Assembly: GCA_964528535.1 (NCBI GenBank)
Contig: CAZGSQ010000053.1
Span: 1 to 23,063 of the forward strand
Direction of reading: 5' to 3'
DNA from: CAINVV01 sp964528535
GTDB lineage: Bacteria; Bacteroidota; Bacteroidia; Bacteroidales; Prolixibacteraceae
DNA length: 23,063 nucleotides
The translations under genes and the position numbers were made by a program. The notes under the pieces were generated by a model. It did no database searches and was not told the origin of the DNA. It saw nothing but the letters and a program-made list of their open reading frames with translations. Positions 6,164-15,408 of this stretch are shown piece by piece. How positions within the stretch are numbered: the stretch's first letter is position 1; each line of letters begins with the position of its first letter.

Positions 6164-8269
6164 ATGTCTAAACCTTCTGTCATGACGTTGAAATCAAAGA
6201 ATCATTTTTGGTTTTTAGGATTTTTGATCTTGCTGTGTGCATCTAACTCGTATGGTAAAAAAATTAGTCAACCTGTTTTAGGGCACCGCACAGTTAACAT
6301 ACTCAAAATTGGGGATCTGGAATTCAAGGATCTCAACAAGAATGGTCGATTGGATAAATATGAAGATTGGCGGTTGTCACCGGAAGAAAGGAGTGCAGAC
6401 CTCCTTTCTAAAATGTCCGTTGAACAAAAAGCTGGATTTATGCTTATCAACACAGTCTCCATGATAGGTGAAAAAAGGGCTGCCGCAGAAGGGTTGGTAG
6501 CCAGTGATTTCAATGAAAGCGGAGGCCGGGGCCAAGGTGGTTTTGGCGAAGCGCCAGCCGGCAGAAGAGGAAGCAATACCCAGACATCCACCGGTCCTAC
6601 AGGGGTGGCGGGGGTTCTGGCAAATATGAGTGGAGGCGGGGGAGTTACCAATTTTGTAACCAAGTTCAACAACCGCCATTTCATCTACCGTATGAACGAA
6701 AGTGCAAAAAATACAGCTGAATGGGCAAATAAATTGCAAGCATTGTGCGAGAGCCAACCTTTGGGTATACCCGCCATTGTTGCATCCAATCCACGAAACA
6801 ACATTACAGTCAATGAAGCACTTGGAACCAGCACAGGAACCACAGTCTTTTCAGTGTGGCCCGGAGAACTGGGGTTGTCGGCCATGCACGATCTGAAATT
6901 AACAAGGGAATTTGCCGATATTGCACGCCAGGAGTGGTTGGCTGTTGGATTGAGAAAAGGATACATGTACATGGCCGACCTTTCGACAGAACCCAGATGG
7001 TCGAGAGTAAACGGAACATTTGGTGAGGATGCTGAATGGGTCGCCAAAATGATTACTGAAGTGATCATTGGTTTTCAGGGAAAAAAATTAAATACTGGTT
7101 CGGTCGCATTAACTACCAAACACTTTCCAGGTGGTGGCTCTGGCGAAGATGGGCAGGATTCCCATTTTGACTGGGGTAAAAAGGAGATCTATCCTGGTAA
7201 GATGTTTGAGAACAATCTAATCCCATTCAAAGCAGCCATAAAAGCCGGAACATCCTCCATGATGCCCTATTATTCGCTTCCTTTCGGCACACCATACGAA
7301 GAGGTTGGTTATTCCTTCAACAAAGGGGTCATTACCGATTTGCTCAGAACCAAAATGGGATTCAAGGGCATCATCAATTCAGATACAGGTCCTCTTACCG
7401 GAATGCCTTGGGGAGTTGAAAACCTTACGAAACCGGAACGATACAAAAAGGCAATTGAAGCCGGGGTCAACCTTTTTTCAGGAGAATCAGATCCTGCCGT
7501 GTTGCTGGAAGTCATCAACAAAGGAATGGTAGAGATGAGTTACATTGATAACTCCGTGATCCGCTTGTTAAACGAGAAATTTAAACTTGGATTGTTTGAA
7601 AATCCCTATGTAGATGTCAATGCAGCGGAACAAATTGTCAACAATGCCAAATTTAAAGAGCGGGCTGATCTGGCCTTGAGAGAATCCATTGTACTGTTGC
7701 AAAATGACAAAAAAGCTTTGCCGCTGCATTCAAATACCAAAATCTATTTTGAGACCTACTCCAAGGGCCCGAAAGACAAACTATCGGATCCAGGCTCTGT
7801 TTACAAATCAACTGGCAACAATTATCCATGCACATTTGTAAATACCCCGGCAGAAGCGGATGTTGTGCTGCTGTGGATTGTACCCAAAGGGAATTCACTC
7901 TTTGGATCCACTGGGTCACCAATCTCTCTTTCCTTGTCAAAGTGTTCGGTCGATGTAAATTATATCAACAAACTTTCGGCAGATAAACCAACCATTTTGG
8001 TTGTGAATTACACCAATCCGTGGGTCATCAATGAAATCTACAACGATCAGACCAAAGGAAACATCAAGGCTGTATTGGCTACGTTTGGTACTACGCCTGA
8101 AGCACTTCTGGATGTTGTTTCAGGAAAGTACAATCCTACCGGGAAAATGCCATTCTCCACTCCCACCTCTGATGAGGCAGTTACCAATCAAAAAGAAGAC
8201 GTCCCAGGCTACATGGAAGGGAAAGGTTATGCCCTGTTCAATTGCGGGCAAGGGTTGAGTTACAAATAG
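6164..8269 (+). CDS. Glycoside hydrolase family 3 beta-glycosidase, exported
   Basis: The product has 701 residues. A signal peptide spans residues 1-31 (core FWFLGFLILLCAS). A Ca-binding-like loop DLNKNGRLDKYED (56-68) is a common N-terminal feature of Bacteroidota GH3 proteins. The GH3 TIM barrel follows with EPRWSRVNGTFGED (276-289), KHFPGGG (319-325) and GFKGIINSD with nucleophile Asp407. The second alpha/beta sandwich domain begins around RESIVLLQND (506-515) and runs to the end, terminating in GYALFNCGQGLSYK. Family members release glucose, xylose or other residues from the non-reducing end of beta-linked oligosaccharides; the substrate here cannot be told. A Gly-rich insertion at about 117-160 separates the N-terminus from the barrel core. 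The C-terminus lacks a fibronectin-type-III domain found in many GH3 enzymes. An ATG at 6182 is an alternative start. Confidence 0.9.
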   Translation: MSKPSVMTLKSKNHFWFLGFLILLCASNSYGKKISQPVLGHRTVNILKIGDLEFKDLNKNGRLDKYEDWRLSPEERSADLLSKMSVEQKAGFMLINTVSMIGEKRAAAEGLVASDFNESGGRGQGGFGEAPAGRRGSNTQTSTGPTGVAGVLANMSGGGGVTNFVTKFNNRHFIYRMNESAKNTAEWANKLQALCESQPLGIPAIVASNPRNNITVNEALGTSTGTTVFSVWPGELGLSAMHDLKLTREFADIARQEWLAVGLRKGYMYMADLSTEPRWSRVNGTFGEDAEWVAKMITEVIIGFQGKKLNTGSVALTTKHFPGGGSGEDGQDSHFDWGKKEIYPGKMFENNLIPFKAAIKAGTSSMMPYYSLPFGTPYEEVGYSFNKGVITDLLRTKMGFKGIINSDTGPLTGMPWGVENLTKPERYKKAIEAGVNLFSGESDPAVLLEVINKGMVEMSYIDNSVIRLLNEKFKLGLFENPYVDVNAAEQIVNNAKFKERADLALRESIVLLQNDKKALPLHSNTKIYFETYSKGPKDKLSDPGSVYKSTGNNYPCTFVNTPAEADVVLLWIVPKGNSLFGSTGSPISLSLSKCSVDVNYINKLSADKPTILVVNYTNPWVINEIYNDQTKGNIKAVLATFGTTPEALLDVVSGKYNPTGKMPFSTPTSDEAVTNQKEDVPGYMEGKGYALFNCGQGLSYK

Positions 8270-8408
8270 CACAATTGTAACGTTGAAAAGAGAAGATAGT
8301 CTATTCAGGATTCTAATGAATGCATAATCGATCGGCTACAATCTTCTTTGCCTCCTATTTACACGCTGCCAACCAAAATGTAATTGGGTGTGCATGGCGT
8401 ATGCCAGA

Positions 8409-9023
8409 TTACTTGTAATTTACTTTGATGTTGAAGCGCGGTGCATTTCCGTTTCGTTCTCCCGATTGACTGGCGTCAATTTTGTCGTGAAACCACCATT
8501 GCTCGTAATAGGCGAATGTACCATAAACATAGAAAAAAAGATCATTCCCATCCTCCATGTTCACTTTAACCATACCCGACGAATCAACAGGTACCGAACC
8601 CGAATAATGGGCATCGTAACATTTCAGCACTTTCAGACCTAAAAATTTCCATTGAAATGCAAAGCCACCACCGGTATTAAACATTTTTCCATAATTGTGA
8701 TTTACATAATTGGAAAATGAGCAGTTAAAAGTGAGGTTGTAAGGTCCCTTTGCAGCCAATTTTACGTTAATATCTTTCGTGACAACATCCTGGGTGATGC
8801 TTTCCACGCTATTGGATCCAAGAACTTCAATGTTCCCTGAAATTTGATAGTCACACGCAGCAGTGTCTTTTGAAGAGTCAACCGATTTTTGGGTGAAGGT
8901 AAAATTGAACCCTTCCGACTTCCCTTTCATCTTATCTCCGCTTTTAGAAACCAAACGTTTTTGACCGTATCCCAAATCAGCTAAAAAAAGCGTCAGAACG
9001 AAAAGTAAAATTGTTTTTTTCAT
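8409..9023 (-). CDS. Secreted protein of unknown function
   Basis: The product has 204 residues. A clear Sec signal peptide MKKTILLFVLTLFLADLGYG is followed by Gln21 at the likely mature N-terminus. The mature part is rich in beta-strand-forming, Asn- and aromatic-rich sequence (VNHNYGKMFNTGGGFAFQWK; FYVYGTFAYYEQWWFHD) and has three Cys (57, 101, 135), so at most one disulfide plus one free Cys. I recognise no domain. It is transcribed alone and converges on the GH3 gene. A Bacteroidota-type promoter lies 44 bases upstream of its ATG. Confidence 0.75.
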   Translation of the reverse strand: MKKTILLFVLTLFLADLGYGQKRLVSKSGDKMKGKSEGFNFTFTQKSVDSSKDTAACDYQISGNIEVLGSNSVESITQDVVTKDINVKLAAKGPYNLTFNCSFSNYVNHNYGKMFNTGGGFAFQWKFLGLKVLKCYDAHYSGSVPVDSSGMVKVNMEDGNDLFFYVYGTFAYYEQWWFHDKIDASQSGERNGNAPRFNIKVNYK

Positions 9024-9066
9024 GATCCAGATTTAATTTGGGTTATTGTTTGAGTGCGTACTTTTC

Positions 9067-9097
9067 CAAATTTATCATTTTTTTGGCAGAGCGCAAC
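9067..9097 (-). promoter_or_regulatory. Bacteroidota-type promoter for the secreted protein at 8409-9023
   Basis: On the minus strand TAAATTTG (9067-9074) fits the -7 consensus TAnnTTTG exactly. GTTG (9094-9097), 19 bases further upstream, is a partial -33 TTTG. The -7 box ends 44 bases before the ATG. The rest of 9024-9397, between the divergent genes, contains no supportable gene. Confidence 0.55.
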
Positions 9098-9397
9098 CTT
9101 GATCATTTATCCATTATGCGCCAATAAGGTTGAGCTTCTGCAAATAGTATTGCGCCTGGCCTTACTCGGACAGGGCATTCCAAAAGGCCGGGCTCCCACT
9201 ATTCCGCCATTCCTGATGTTTCCTTTCTATCATCCAACAATTCATCCAAACCCATAATTCCGGGACGCTGAAAATGCAATACGATTTTTGTCTTACATCA
9301 ATTTGCCTTCCTTTGGATTTTATTTCTCAAGGGATTTTCTATATTTACAAGCAAAGTCACAAACAGATGCTTGTTTAATGGTTGTTGAAGATATATC

Positions 9398-11011
9398 ATG
9401 AATGATCCATACAAAACCACAGAAGAACTTCGAATAGCCTTAAAGGAATTGCAGCAGAAGTATGATTCACTGAATGAATTCGTACGTGAAGAATCTGCTG
9501 AACACAAGTGGACTGTAGAAGCACTAAAAGAGAGTGAGTATAAATACAAGATTGCTTTCCAAACCAGCAGAGATTCTATCAATATTACCGAACGCGATGG
9601 AACTTATATAGATATTAATGAGGGATTTACAAATATTACAGGCTTTACCAGGGAGGATGTAATAGGGAGATTGTCAAGTGAAATAAATATGTGGGCAATT
9701 CCCGAAGATCTTCAAAAACTTTCAACTGGGCTGAAGGAGAAGGGTTATGTTGAAAACCTCGAATCAATATTTAGATGCAAAGATGGCTCACTGAAAACTG
9801 CCATCATTTCGGCAAACATCATTGTTCTGAACAATGAACCCCATATTCATGTAATCGCGCATGATATTACCGACCGCAAACACATGGAGGAATTAATCCT
9901 TCAAAGCAAACACCAGTATGACAATTTGGTTTCCAACATACCGGTTGGGGTATATGTCTTGCGTAGTAAACCCAAAGGTACATTTGCACATGATTACGTC
10001 AGCCCAAAAATGGCAAATATGCTCGATTTGAGTATTGAGAGCTTCATGGCAAGTGGTGATGCCATTTTCAAAGCCATTCATCCTGATGATCTGGAAGGGT
10101 TTGTGAGATCAAATCAGGAAGGGATTCAACTAAAGCGGCCCTTCGACTGGAAAGGCCGCGCAATAGTTCAAGGTGTTGTCAAGTGGCTGCACATTTCATC
10201 ACTTCCCCAGGAACTTGAATGTGGTGATATTTTGTGGAATGGATTAATCGCCGATATCACGGAACAAATGCTGGCCAAAGCAGAAATAGAGCACCAAAAC
10301 GAAGAACTTCATAAAATTAATGCAGAAAAGGACAAGTTTTTTTCCATAATTGCCCACGATCTTCGTAGTCCTATCAGCGGATTTTTAGGAATAACGCAGG
10401 TAATGGCAGAAGAATTACCTACTCTTTCGATGGAAGAAATTCAGAAAATCGCTGTACTGATGAGCGAATCGGCAACCAATATCTATCGTTTACTCAACAA
10501 CCTTTTAGAATGGTCACAAGTACAACAAGGAGCAATACTTTTCAATCCTAAATTGATGCATCTGAGAATTGTGGTCGATGGAAGCATAGATTTGATCCTT
10601 CAATCGGCAAAAAGCAAAAAAATTGAAATAGAAACAGATATTCCCAATGAATTAATTGTATTTGCTGATGCAAACATGCTCCAAACCATTGTTCGCAATC
10701 TCCTGTCCAATGCGTTAAAATTTACACCCAAAGGCGGAAAAATTTATCTTGCGGCAAAAATCAGGGACAATATAGATGTTGAAATCTCTATCAGGGACAC
10801 CGGAATTGGGATGAGTCAAATTATCTTGGACAATCTATTTCATCTCGACTTCCAAACAGGCAGGAAAGGTACCAATGACGAACCAAGCTCCGGCCTCGGA
10901 CTATTGCTCTGCAAAGAATTTATTGAAAAAAACAACGGAAAACTCTGGGCAGAAAGTGAAGAAGGTAATGGTTCAAATTTCTATTTCACGTTACCTCAAA
11001 ATCCCCACTGA
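9398..11011 (+). CDS. Cytoplasmic PAS-PAS sensor histidine kinase
   Basis: The 537-residue protein has no signal peptide or membrane segment. An N-terminal coiled coil (about 5-45) is followed by PAS domain 1 (about 46-160, with RDGTYIDINEGFTNITGFTRED and the closing HDITDRK). A second PAS-like domain (about 170-290, closing IADITEQ) and a linker helix come next. The HisKA domain has FFSIIAHDLRSPISGF with the phospho-acceptor His320. The HATPase_c domain has the N-box NLLSNALKF (Asn438), G1 box DTGIGM (467-472) and G2 box GLGLLL (499-504). It should autophosphorylate on His320 and pass phosphate to a response regulator. No receiver domain is fused and no response-regulator gene is next to it, so it is an orphan here. 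PAS ligands are unknown. A TATATTTA about 50 bases upstream is a weak possible promoter box. Confidence 0.92.
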   Translation: MNDPYKTTEELRIALKELQQKYDSLNEFVREESAEHKWTVEALKESEYKYKIAFQTSRDSINITERDGTYIDINEGFTNITGFTREDVIGRLSSEINMWAIPEDLQKLSTGLKEKGYVENLESIFRCKDGSLKTAIISANIIVLNNEPHIHVIAHDITDRKHMEELILQSKHQYDNLVSNIPVGVYVLRSKPKGTFAHDYVSPKMANMLDLSIESFMASGDAIFKAIHPDDLEGFVRSNQEGIQLKRPFDWKGRAIVQGVVKWLHISSLPQELECGDILWNGLIADITEQMLAKAEIEHQNEELHKINAEKDKFFSIIAHDLRSPISGFLGITQVMAEELPTLSMEEIQKIAVLMSESATNIYRLLNNLLEWSQVQQGAILFNPKLMHLRIVVDGSIDLILQSAKSKKIEIETDIPNELIVFADANMLQTIVRNLLSNALKFTPKGGKIYLAAKIRDNIDVEISIRDTGIGMSQIILDNLFHLDFQTGRKGTNDEPSSGLGLLLCKEFIEKNNGKLWAESEEGNGSNFYFTLPQNPH

Positions 11012-11067
11012 CCTACACGGAGAGATCTACTTTTTATGAATCTTCTCATGACTTTTTATTTTCACAA

Positions 11068-11715
11068 TCAATTAATTAACTGCATCAGATCTTCAACAAC
11101 AATGACACCTGTCCTGTTTAATCGTTCATAGGACTGATGCCCATTGGAAACCAGGATGCAGGAGCAACCAAGTTCAGAAGCCACCTCAAAATCGTGAATT
11201 GTATCACCAATTAGCAATAGTTCTTTGGGTTCAAGATTCAATTTAGTGATCATCTCTCTTCCTGTTTCCAGTTTTGAATGAGCAAAATGGTCACTCAGCC
11301 CCGAAACCAATTCAAAAAAATGGCTAATCTGATAATATTTAAGACATTGATCCAGTATTTCCTGGTTCATTGCGGATAAAATATATTGCCCAAAACCGCA
11401 ATTTTTGAAATAGTTCAATACTTCTTTCGCATTCTCATGGAGAGAACAATCCCAAACCATTTGATTGTATTGGTCAATAAATTCCATGGCAGGAACTTCG
11501 AAAGGTTCTTTATCAAAATCAAATCCGATCAATTGATAGTACTCTTTTACCGGGAATGTGAATACCTTTTTATATTGACCAACGGATAAAACAGGAATTC
11601 CACGTCTATAGAGAATCCTATTCATGCATTCAACCGCCAACATTGTGTCATTTAACAGAGTGCCGTTCCAATCCCAGATAATACCTCGAAATTGACCAAT
11701 CAGCTTTATGCCCAT
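11068..11715 (-). CDS. HAD-superfamily phosphatase, phosphoglycolate phosphatase-like
   Basis: The 215-residue protein from the ATG at 11715 shows all four HAD motifs. Motif I is WDWNGTL with nucleophile Asp15; Asn17 replaces the usual second Asp. Motif II is the Ser114 region (YILSAM), Lys148 in AHSKLE is motif III, and motif IV is GDTIHDFE (Asp171, Asp175). The helical cap lies between residues 20 and 95. The frame is open upstream to 11853, but AAAGGG about 8 bases before 11715 and the immediate approach to the first beta-strand favour this start. The DxN form is seen in a recognised subset of HAD proteins, where general acid/base catalysis may be altered. The substrate is unknown. It converges on the histidine kinase gene, 56 bases apart. 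Confidence 0.85.
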   Translation of the reverse strand: MGIKLIGQFRGIIWDWNGTLLNDTMLAVECMNRILYRRGIPVLSVGQYKKVFTFPVKEYYQLIGFDFDKEPFEVPAMEFIDQYNQMVWDCSLHENAKEVLNYFKNCGFGQYILSAMNQEILDQCLKYYQISHFFELVSGLSDHFAHSKLETGREMITKLNLEPKELLLIGDTIHDFEVASELGCSCILVSNGHQSYERLNRTGVIVVEDLMQLIN

Positions 11716-12021
11716 CTTTTTAGTCCCTTTAGAAATGAGTTTGCTTTGTCTTGCATTCTTTGAATATGACCCCATTGGGCTATTTCTCAACAGTCTATTT
11801 ATCAGTATATTTATCCGGAGATAACACTTCCTCTTTAAATACTTTCCCACCAATCATGGGTCTGAGAATATTTGAAGATAATTCAAATGCACGACCAAAG
11901 TATAAACATATTAAAAAGAACTTGATTCCTAAGATCTGTAGTTTGAGTAATTTGCACTTAAATATCCTATGCTCCTATAAAACTCTTTTTGTTGGTGGTA
12001 TTAATAAAAAACATATTAACT
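11716..12021. other. Divergent intergenic region
   Basis: This 306-base AT-rich stretch separates the HAD gene and the exported protein gene. Both neighbouring frames extend into it without coding-like sequence. I see no RNA gene, repeat or exact TAnnTTTG box in it. Confidence 0.5.
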
Positions 12022-12555
12022 ATGAAACGAACATTCATTTCAATCATCCTCTTGTTTATTAGCTATTTTAGCTTTTCACAAGACAAAATTTTTGTGCTGC
12101 ATCCTTTTATCGGAGATACGATTGACAACAATGAAAAAAATAAATTCCTATTGTTCCCTGAAATTAATGACTCCTATTTTCGGTTTGGACTGATTCATTT
12201 AATCTCCAACAAAAAATATCTTTTGTATTCTTATCCAGATTATAACTCCAGTCCAAAAATAAGTGAAATAGACTCGTTAACCATAAAAGAATACGCCAGG
12301 AACATTCAAAAATTTATTGATTATTATACCCGTTTGTTAAGAAACCCAGATCTATATCAGCCACTCTCCAGCCCCCAAAAACAGAAAGATTTGAATGTGA
12401 ACTTGAACATCAGTCCGGAATTTTACAAGAAATTAGCTTCTGAAGTGGACCGGTATCAATCCTTGAAAGGGGCCGCCGAACAAAAAGGATTGTGGGGCAA
12501 AGACAAGGAAAATTATATTAAAACGGGATGGTATTTAACCATTCCAAAAAAGTAA
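12022..12555 (+). CDS. Exported protein of unknown function
   Basis: The product has 177 residues. MKRTFISIILLFISYFSFSQ is a classic Bacteroidota signal peptide ending at FSQ-D. The mature part is Lys/Asn/Tyr rich, with an early motif FVLHPFIGDTID and an amphipathic central helix (EYARNIQKFIDYYTRLLRN). A C-terminal segment EVDRYQSLKGAAEQKGLWGK follows, with GWYLTIPKK at the end. I know no family. It is probably periplasmic. The ATG at 12022 is preferred to the TTG at 11989 because it begins the signal peptide. It converges on the TonB-dependent receptor gene; a 160-base gap separates them. Confidence 0.7.
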   Translation: MKRTFISIILLFISYFSFSQDKIFVLHPFIGDTIDNNEKNKFLLFPEINDSYFRFGLIHLISNKKYLLYSYPDYNSSPKISEIDSLTIKEYARNIQKFIDYYTRLLRNPDLYQPLSSPQKQKDLNVNLNISPEFYKKLASEVDRYQSLKGAAEQKGLWGKDKENYIKTGWYLTIPKK

Positions 12556-12715
12556 AATACGAAAGTTGTATCTTTTTACTTATTGGCATCACCTGAAACA
12601 AAAGCAGATCCTTCGTGATCATCTTTTTGAACAAACTCCCACTGCTATTTGAAAAGGCTTAGAAGTCAGTTGATCATCATCTGTTATAAATAGTTGACCA
12701 TTCAAGAGGTTGAAA

Positions 12716-15163
12716 CTATTCAACCCGTTTTCGTTCCTCATCAGACCCAGTTTCTCTTTTTCTTTCGGTTTTTACCTTTTTGCTGCCAAAATTATGTGCG
12801 AAGGTAAATCGCAATACGCGTGGTTCAAAATTAAGACTACCTGAATTGTAAATATTCAATTCGGGGACATTGGTCGAAAACCGGAAGATTCCCGTATGGA
12901 AGAGATCACTCAAATTCAGATTGAAGGTGTTTTTCTCATTCTTTGATTTCAATTGAATCCCTGCCGTAATGGTATAAAAAGCGTTGCTCCTAGATATCCC
13001 CCACAAGGATGGAGACTGGTAAAGACCCGAAAGCTCTGCAGACAAGCCCCTGCGTATTGTGAAATTATTGATCGTATTAACATTGAAATTTTTTAGTTCA
13101 ATGTTGAGATTTTGTCCATCGTAGGCTGTTTTAACGTTTTGCAGAATAGCATTGAAATTATTTTGCATCATCCACCATTTGGTGAGTTTTAAGGGAAATG
13201 AGAGCATGAGTGTCGAGGTAGTCACCTTGTCCAAATTTCGGGATGTCAGATACAGGATATTTTTTACCAGATCCTGACTGGGCTGAAAACGCCTTATCGC
13301 ATCATTTTCTACACTATATGAATAGGATAGCAAAACAGATTTGTATTTATAATCTGTTTTGAAAATATCACTTAACGAAGGTTGAAGCTTTTCATTTCCT
13401 GCTATATAGGTATCCGGAGATTGAAAGACAACAAAAGGGGCCAGGTCATTAAAGGAAGGACGGGTAATCCGACGGCTGTATGAAAATTGAAGGCTGCTGT
13501 TTACATTAAGATCACGTGAAAAATACAAGGTAGGAAACAGCTTACCGTAATGCCTGTCGATGATTCCGGATTGGGTTACCGTGCTTAAGACTGTATTGGT
13601 GTATTCGTATCGTAAGCCGGCAATCAAACTTGTTTTGGGATTGATTTTATAGTTTAGCGATGAATATACCGCTCCCACGTTTTCGGAAAGCGTATAGTTA
13701 TTTGTTAGGTCACTGTTAAAAGTCCAGTCACCATCGACCCGGTTCGCCACACTCACATCGTTACCAAAACTCGTAATGGTCTCTTTCAAACCTGACTCTA
13801 ATTTAATGCGTTTCCCGAAATTATTGGTGTAATCCAATTTCCCCACATAGGTATCTATGGGTGTTCTTTTCGTTACCTGGATGGCTTCCGCTGAAGTCTG
13901 GACGTTGGAATGATCGCGAAAATTGATGTCGTAGTGCGACGGATTATTGTCATCGTAATGGAGATAATCAAAATTAACTTCTAATACTTCACCCTCTTTA
14001 AAAGAATGTTGAAGATTGAGATTTCCCATGTAATGGTTCCATTTATTCGTTTCAACAATATGCTGATCGATATAATTGGTAATCTGGTTGTCTGATTTGT
14101 AGTGAATGACATTCATAGCATCCATCTCCCAATCACTCGAATATCCGGCAAACAAAAGACCAAGTGTTGTTTTGCTGCTGATCGTATAGTCAATTCCAAG
14201 CCGGGCATTGTGGAAAGTAGTGACAGGCTGCCTGTAGCTATCCGATTCGGTCTCTTTGATGGATCCACCCTGGTTAACCATTCTATACATCCCAATCACC
14301 TGATAACTATTATCGTAGGAATAAGAGTACGAACCAAAGAAATTAACCTTTTTGACATGATGGTTCAACATGATACTTCCATTCAGTTTCCCATCTACTC
14401 CGATGCCAGCCCCCAAAGTGTAGTTTCCATTTGTCCCAAAATCATCATCCTTTTTCAAAACGATATTGATGATGCCTGCATTCCCTTCTGCTTCATATTT
14501 GGCTGGTGGAGTCGTAATAAGTTCAATTTTTTGCACATTTTCAGCACTCATTCCATTCAACATTTCTATTGCAGCAGAAACAGGCATTCGGCTTTCTTTC
14601 CCGTTTATCATTACCATAACACCTTCTTTCCCACCCATCGAAAGCGTTTTGTTCTGTCTGTCTACTAAAATACCCGGAGACTTCTCTAATATTTGCAAGG
14701 CTGTATTTCCAGAAGAGGTGATGCTATTTTCAACATTAACAACCATTCTGTCAATTTTTTGCTCGTAAATTGGCCTTTTTGCAAGGACATCAACATCACT
14801 TATTAACTTTGTATCCTCCTCTGCAACAATTGGATTTACATGGAAATGGTCATTCGAGGTCTTGATCTCAAAGGGTAGCGAAAAAGTAGTTTTGTATCCT
14901 ACCATGGTGGCTTTAATCAGGTATTTGCCCGGTTTGAAATTTTGGATCGAAAAAGTCCCTGCATCTGAGACCATGACGCCTGAAACCAACGAGGAGTCTT
15001 TTTGAAAGAGAAGAAGTACATTCGCGAAAGAAAGCGGCTGACTATTGGAATCGTGGACGGTACCCTGAATTTGTGCTGAACTGATGACCGGGAATGATAT
15101 TAGCATGAAAACAATCAAGAGCTGAACTACGTCAGCAACTTTCTTAGTATATAAGTACAACAT
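12716..15163 (-). CDS. TonB-dependent outer-membrane beta-barrel protein
   Basis: The product has 815 residues. A signal peptide (1-31, ending SSAQ) is followed by a carboxypeptidase-regulatory-like beta-sandwich (QIQGTVHDSNSQPLSFANVLL onward, about 31-110), typical of Bacteroidota TonB-dependent proteins. A plug domain runs about 130-238 with ALQILEKSPGILVD, VMVMINGKE and PPAKYEAEGNAGIINIVLKK. The remaining roughly 570 residues form the barrel of the OMP_b-brl_3 type. The last barrel strand VLRFTFAHNFG is followed by a highly charged tail (KKVKTERKRETG...EERKRVE). No SusD-like partner is adjacent, so it may import a small nutrient or metal complex or act as a structural or signalling barrel; the substrate is unknown. 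A GGTTGAA/TTCAACC dyad (12708-12725) overlaps the stop codon but lacks a T-tract. Confidence 0.88.
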   Translation of the reverse strand: MLYLYTKKVADVVQLLIVFMLISFPVISSAQIQGTVHDSNSQPLSFANVLLLFQKDSSLVSGVMVSDAGTFSIQNFKPGKYLIKATMVGYKTTFSLPFEIKTSNDHFHVNPIVAEEDTKLISDVDVLAKRPIYEQKIDRMVVNVENSITSSGNTALQILEKSPGILVDRQNKTLSMGGKEGVMVMINGKESRMPVSAAIEMLNGMSAENVQKIELITTPPAKYEAEGNAGIINIVLKKDDDFGTNGNYTLGAGIGVDGKLNGSIMLNHHVKKVNFFGSYSYSYDNSYQVIGMYRMVNQGGSIKETESDSYRQPVTTFHNARLGIDYTISSKTTLGLLFAGYSSDWEMDAMNVIHYKSDNQITNYIDQHIVETNKWNHYMGNLNLQHSFKEGEVLEVNFDYLHYDDNNPSHYDINFRDHSNVQTSAEAIQVTKRTPIDTYVGKLDYTNNFGKRIKLESGLKETITSFGNDVSVANRVDGDWTFNSDLTNNYTLSENVGAVYSSLNYKINPKTSLIAGLRYEYTNTVLSTVTQSGIIDRHYGKLFPTLYFSRDLNVNSSLQFSYSRRITRPSFNDLAPFVVFQSPDTYIAGNEKLQPSLSDIFKTDYKYKSVLLSYSYSVENDAIRRFQPSQDLVKNILYLTSRNLDKVTTSTLMLSFPLKLTKWWMMQNNFNAILQNVKTAYDGQNLNIELKNFNVNTINNFTIRRGLSAELSGLYQSPSLWGISRSNAFYTITAGIQLKSKNEKNTFNLNLSDLFHTGIFRFSTNVPELNIYNSGSLNFEPRVLRFTFAHNFGSKKVKTERKRETGSDEERKRVE

Positions 15164-15231
15164 AGTTAATTTTATTAGATACTACGGTGATTAGCCCCGA
15201 TTAGTTTTGATGAATGCTTATTTAGAATGCA

Positions 15232-15256
15232 ATACCCGGCAAAATTGGCCGGGTAT
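15232..15256. promoter_or_regulatory. Perfect 9-bp inverted repeat in a divergent intergenic region
   Basis: ATACCCGGC and GCCGGGTAT are perfectly complementary arms around a 7-base AAAATTG loop. The dyad lies 69 bases upstream of the TonB-dependent receptor start and about 150 bases upstream of the opposite-facing hydrolase gene. It could be an operator, an attenuator hairpin or a terminator without a T-tract. Confidence 0.5.
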
Positions 15257-15408
15257 CAAATTATTAGCAGAGATCTTATCAGACATTGCGAATCAAATGC
15301 CACTAAAATTCTGCAATAAACTCAATAAATATTATCTTGGCTCACCAAATTTTTTCATTCAATATCGGAAAGCACTTTCGTTCATCCAATCTAAAATATA
15401 ATATCAGC

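Noticed and set aside
5920..6183. Minus-strand 87-codon frame upstream of GH3
   Set aside because: It overlaps the GH3 start and runs into the repeats; no family resemblance or start context.
9054..9257. 67-codon frame upstream of the histidine kinase
   Set aside because: Proline-rich low-information peptide overlapping a minus-strand promoter; no recognisable domain.
12708..12725. GGTTGAA/TTCAACC dyad as a terminator of the receptor gene
   Set aside because: It overlaps the stop codon and is not followed by a T-tract.
14102..14668. 188-codon frame antisense to the TonB-dependent receptor
   Set aside because: It is the shadow of a well-supported receptor coding strand and has no protein family features.
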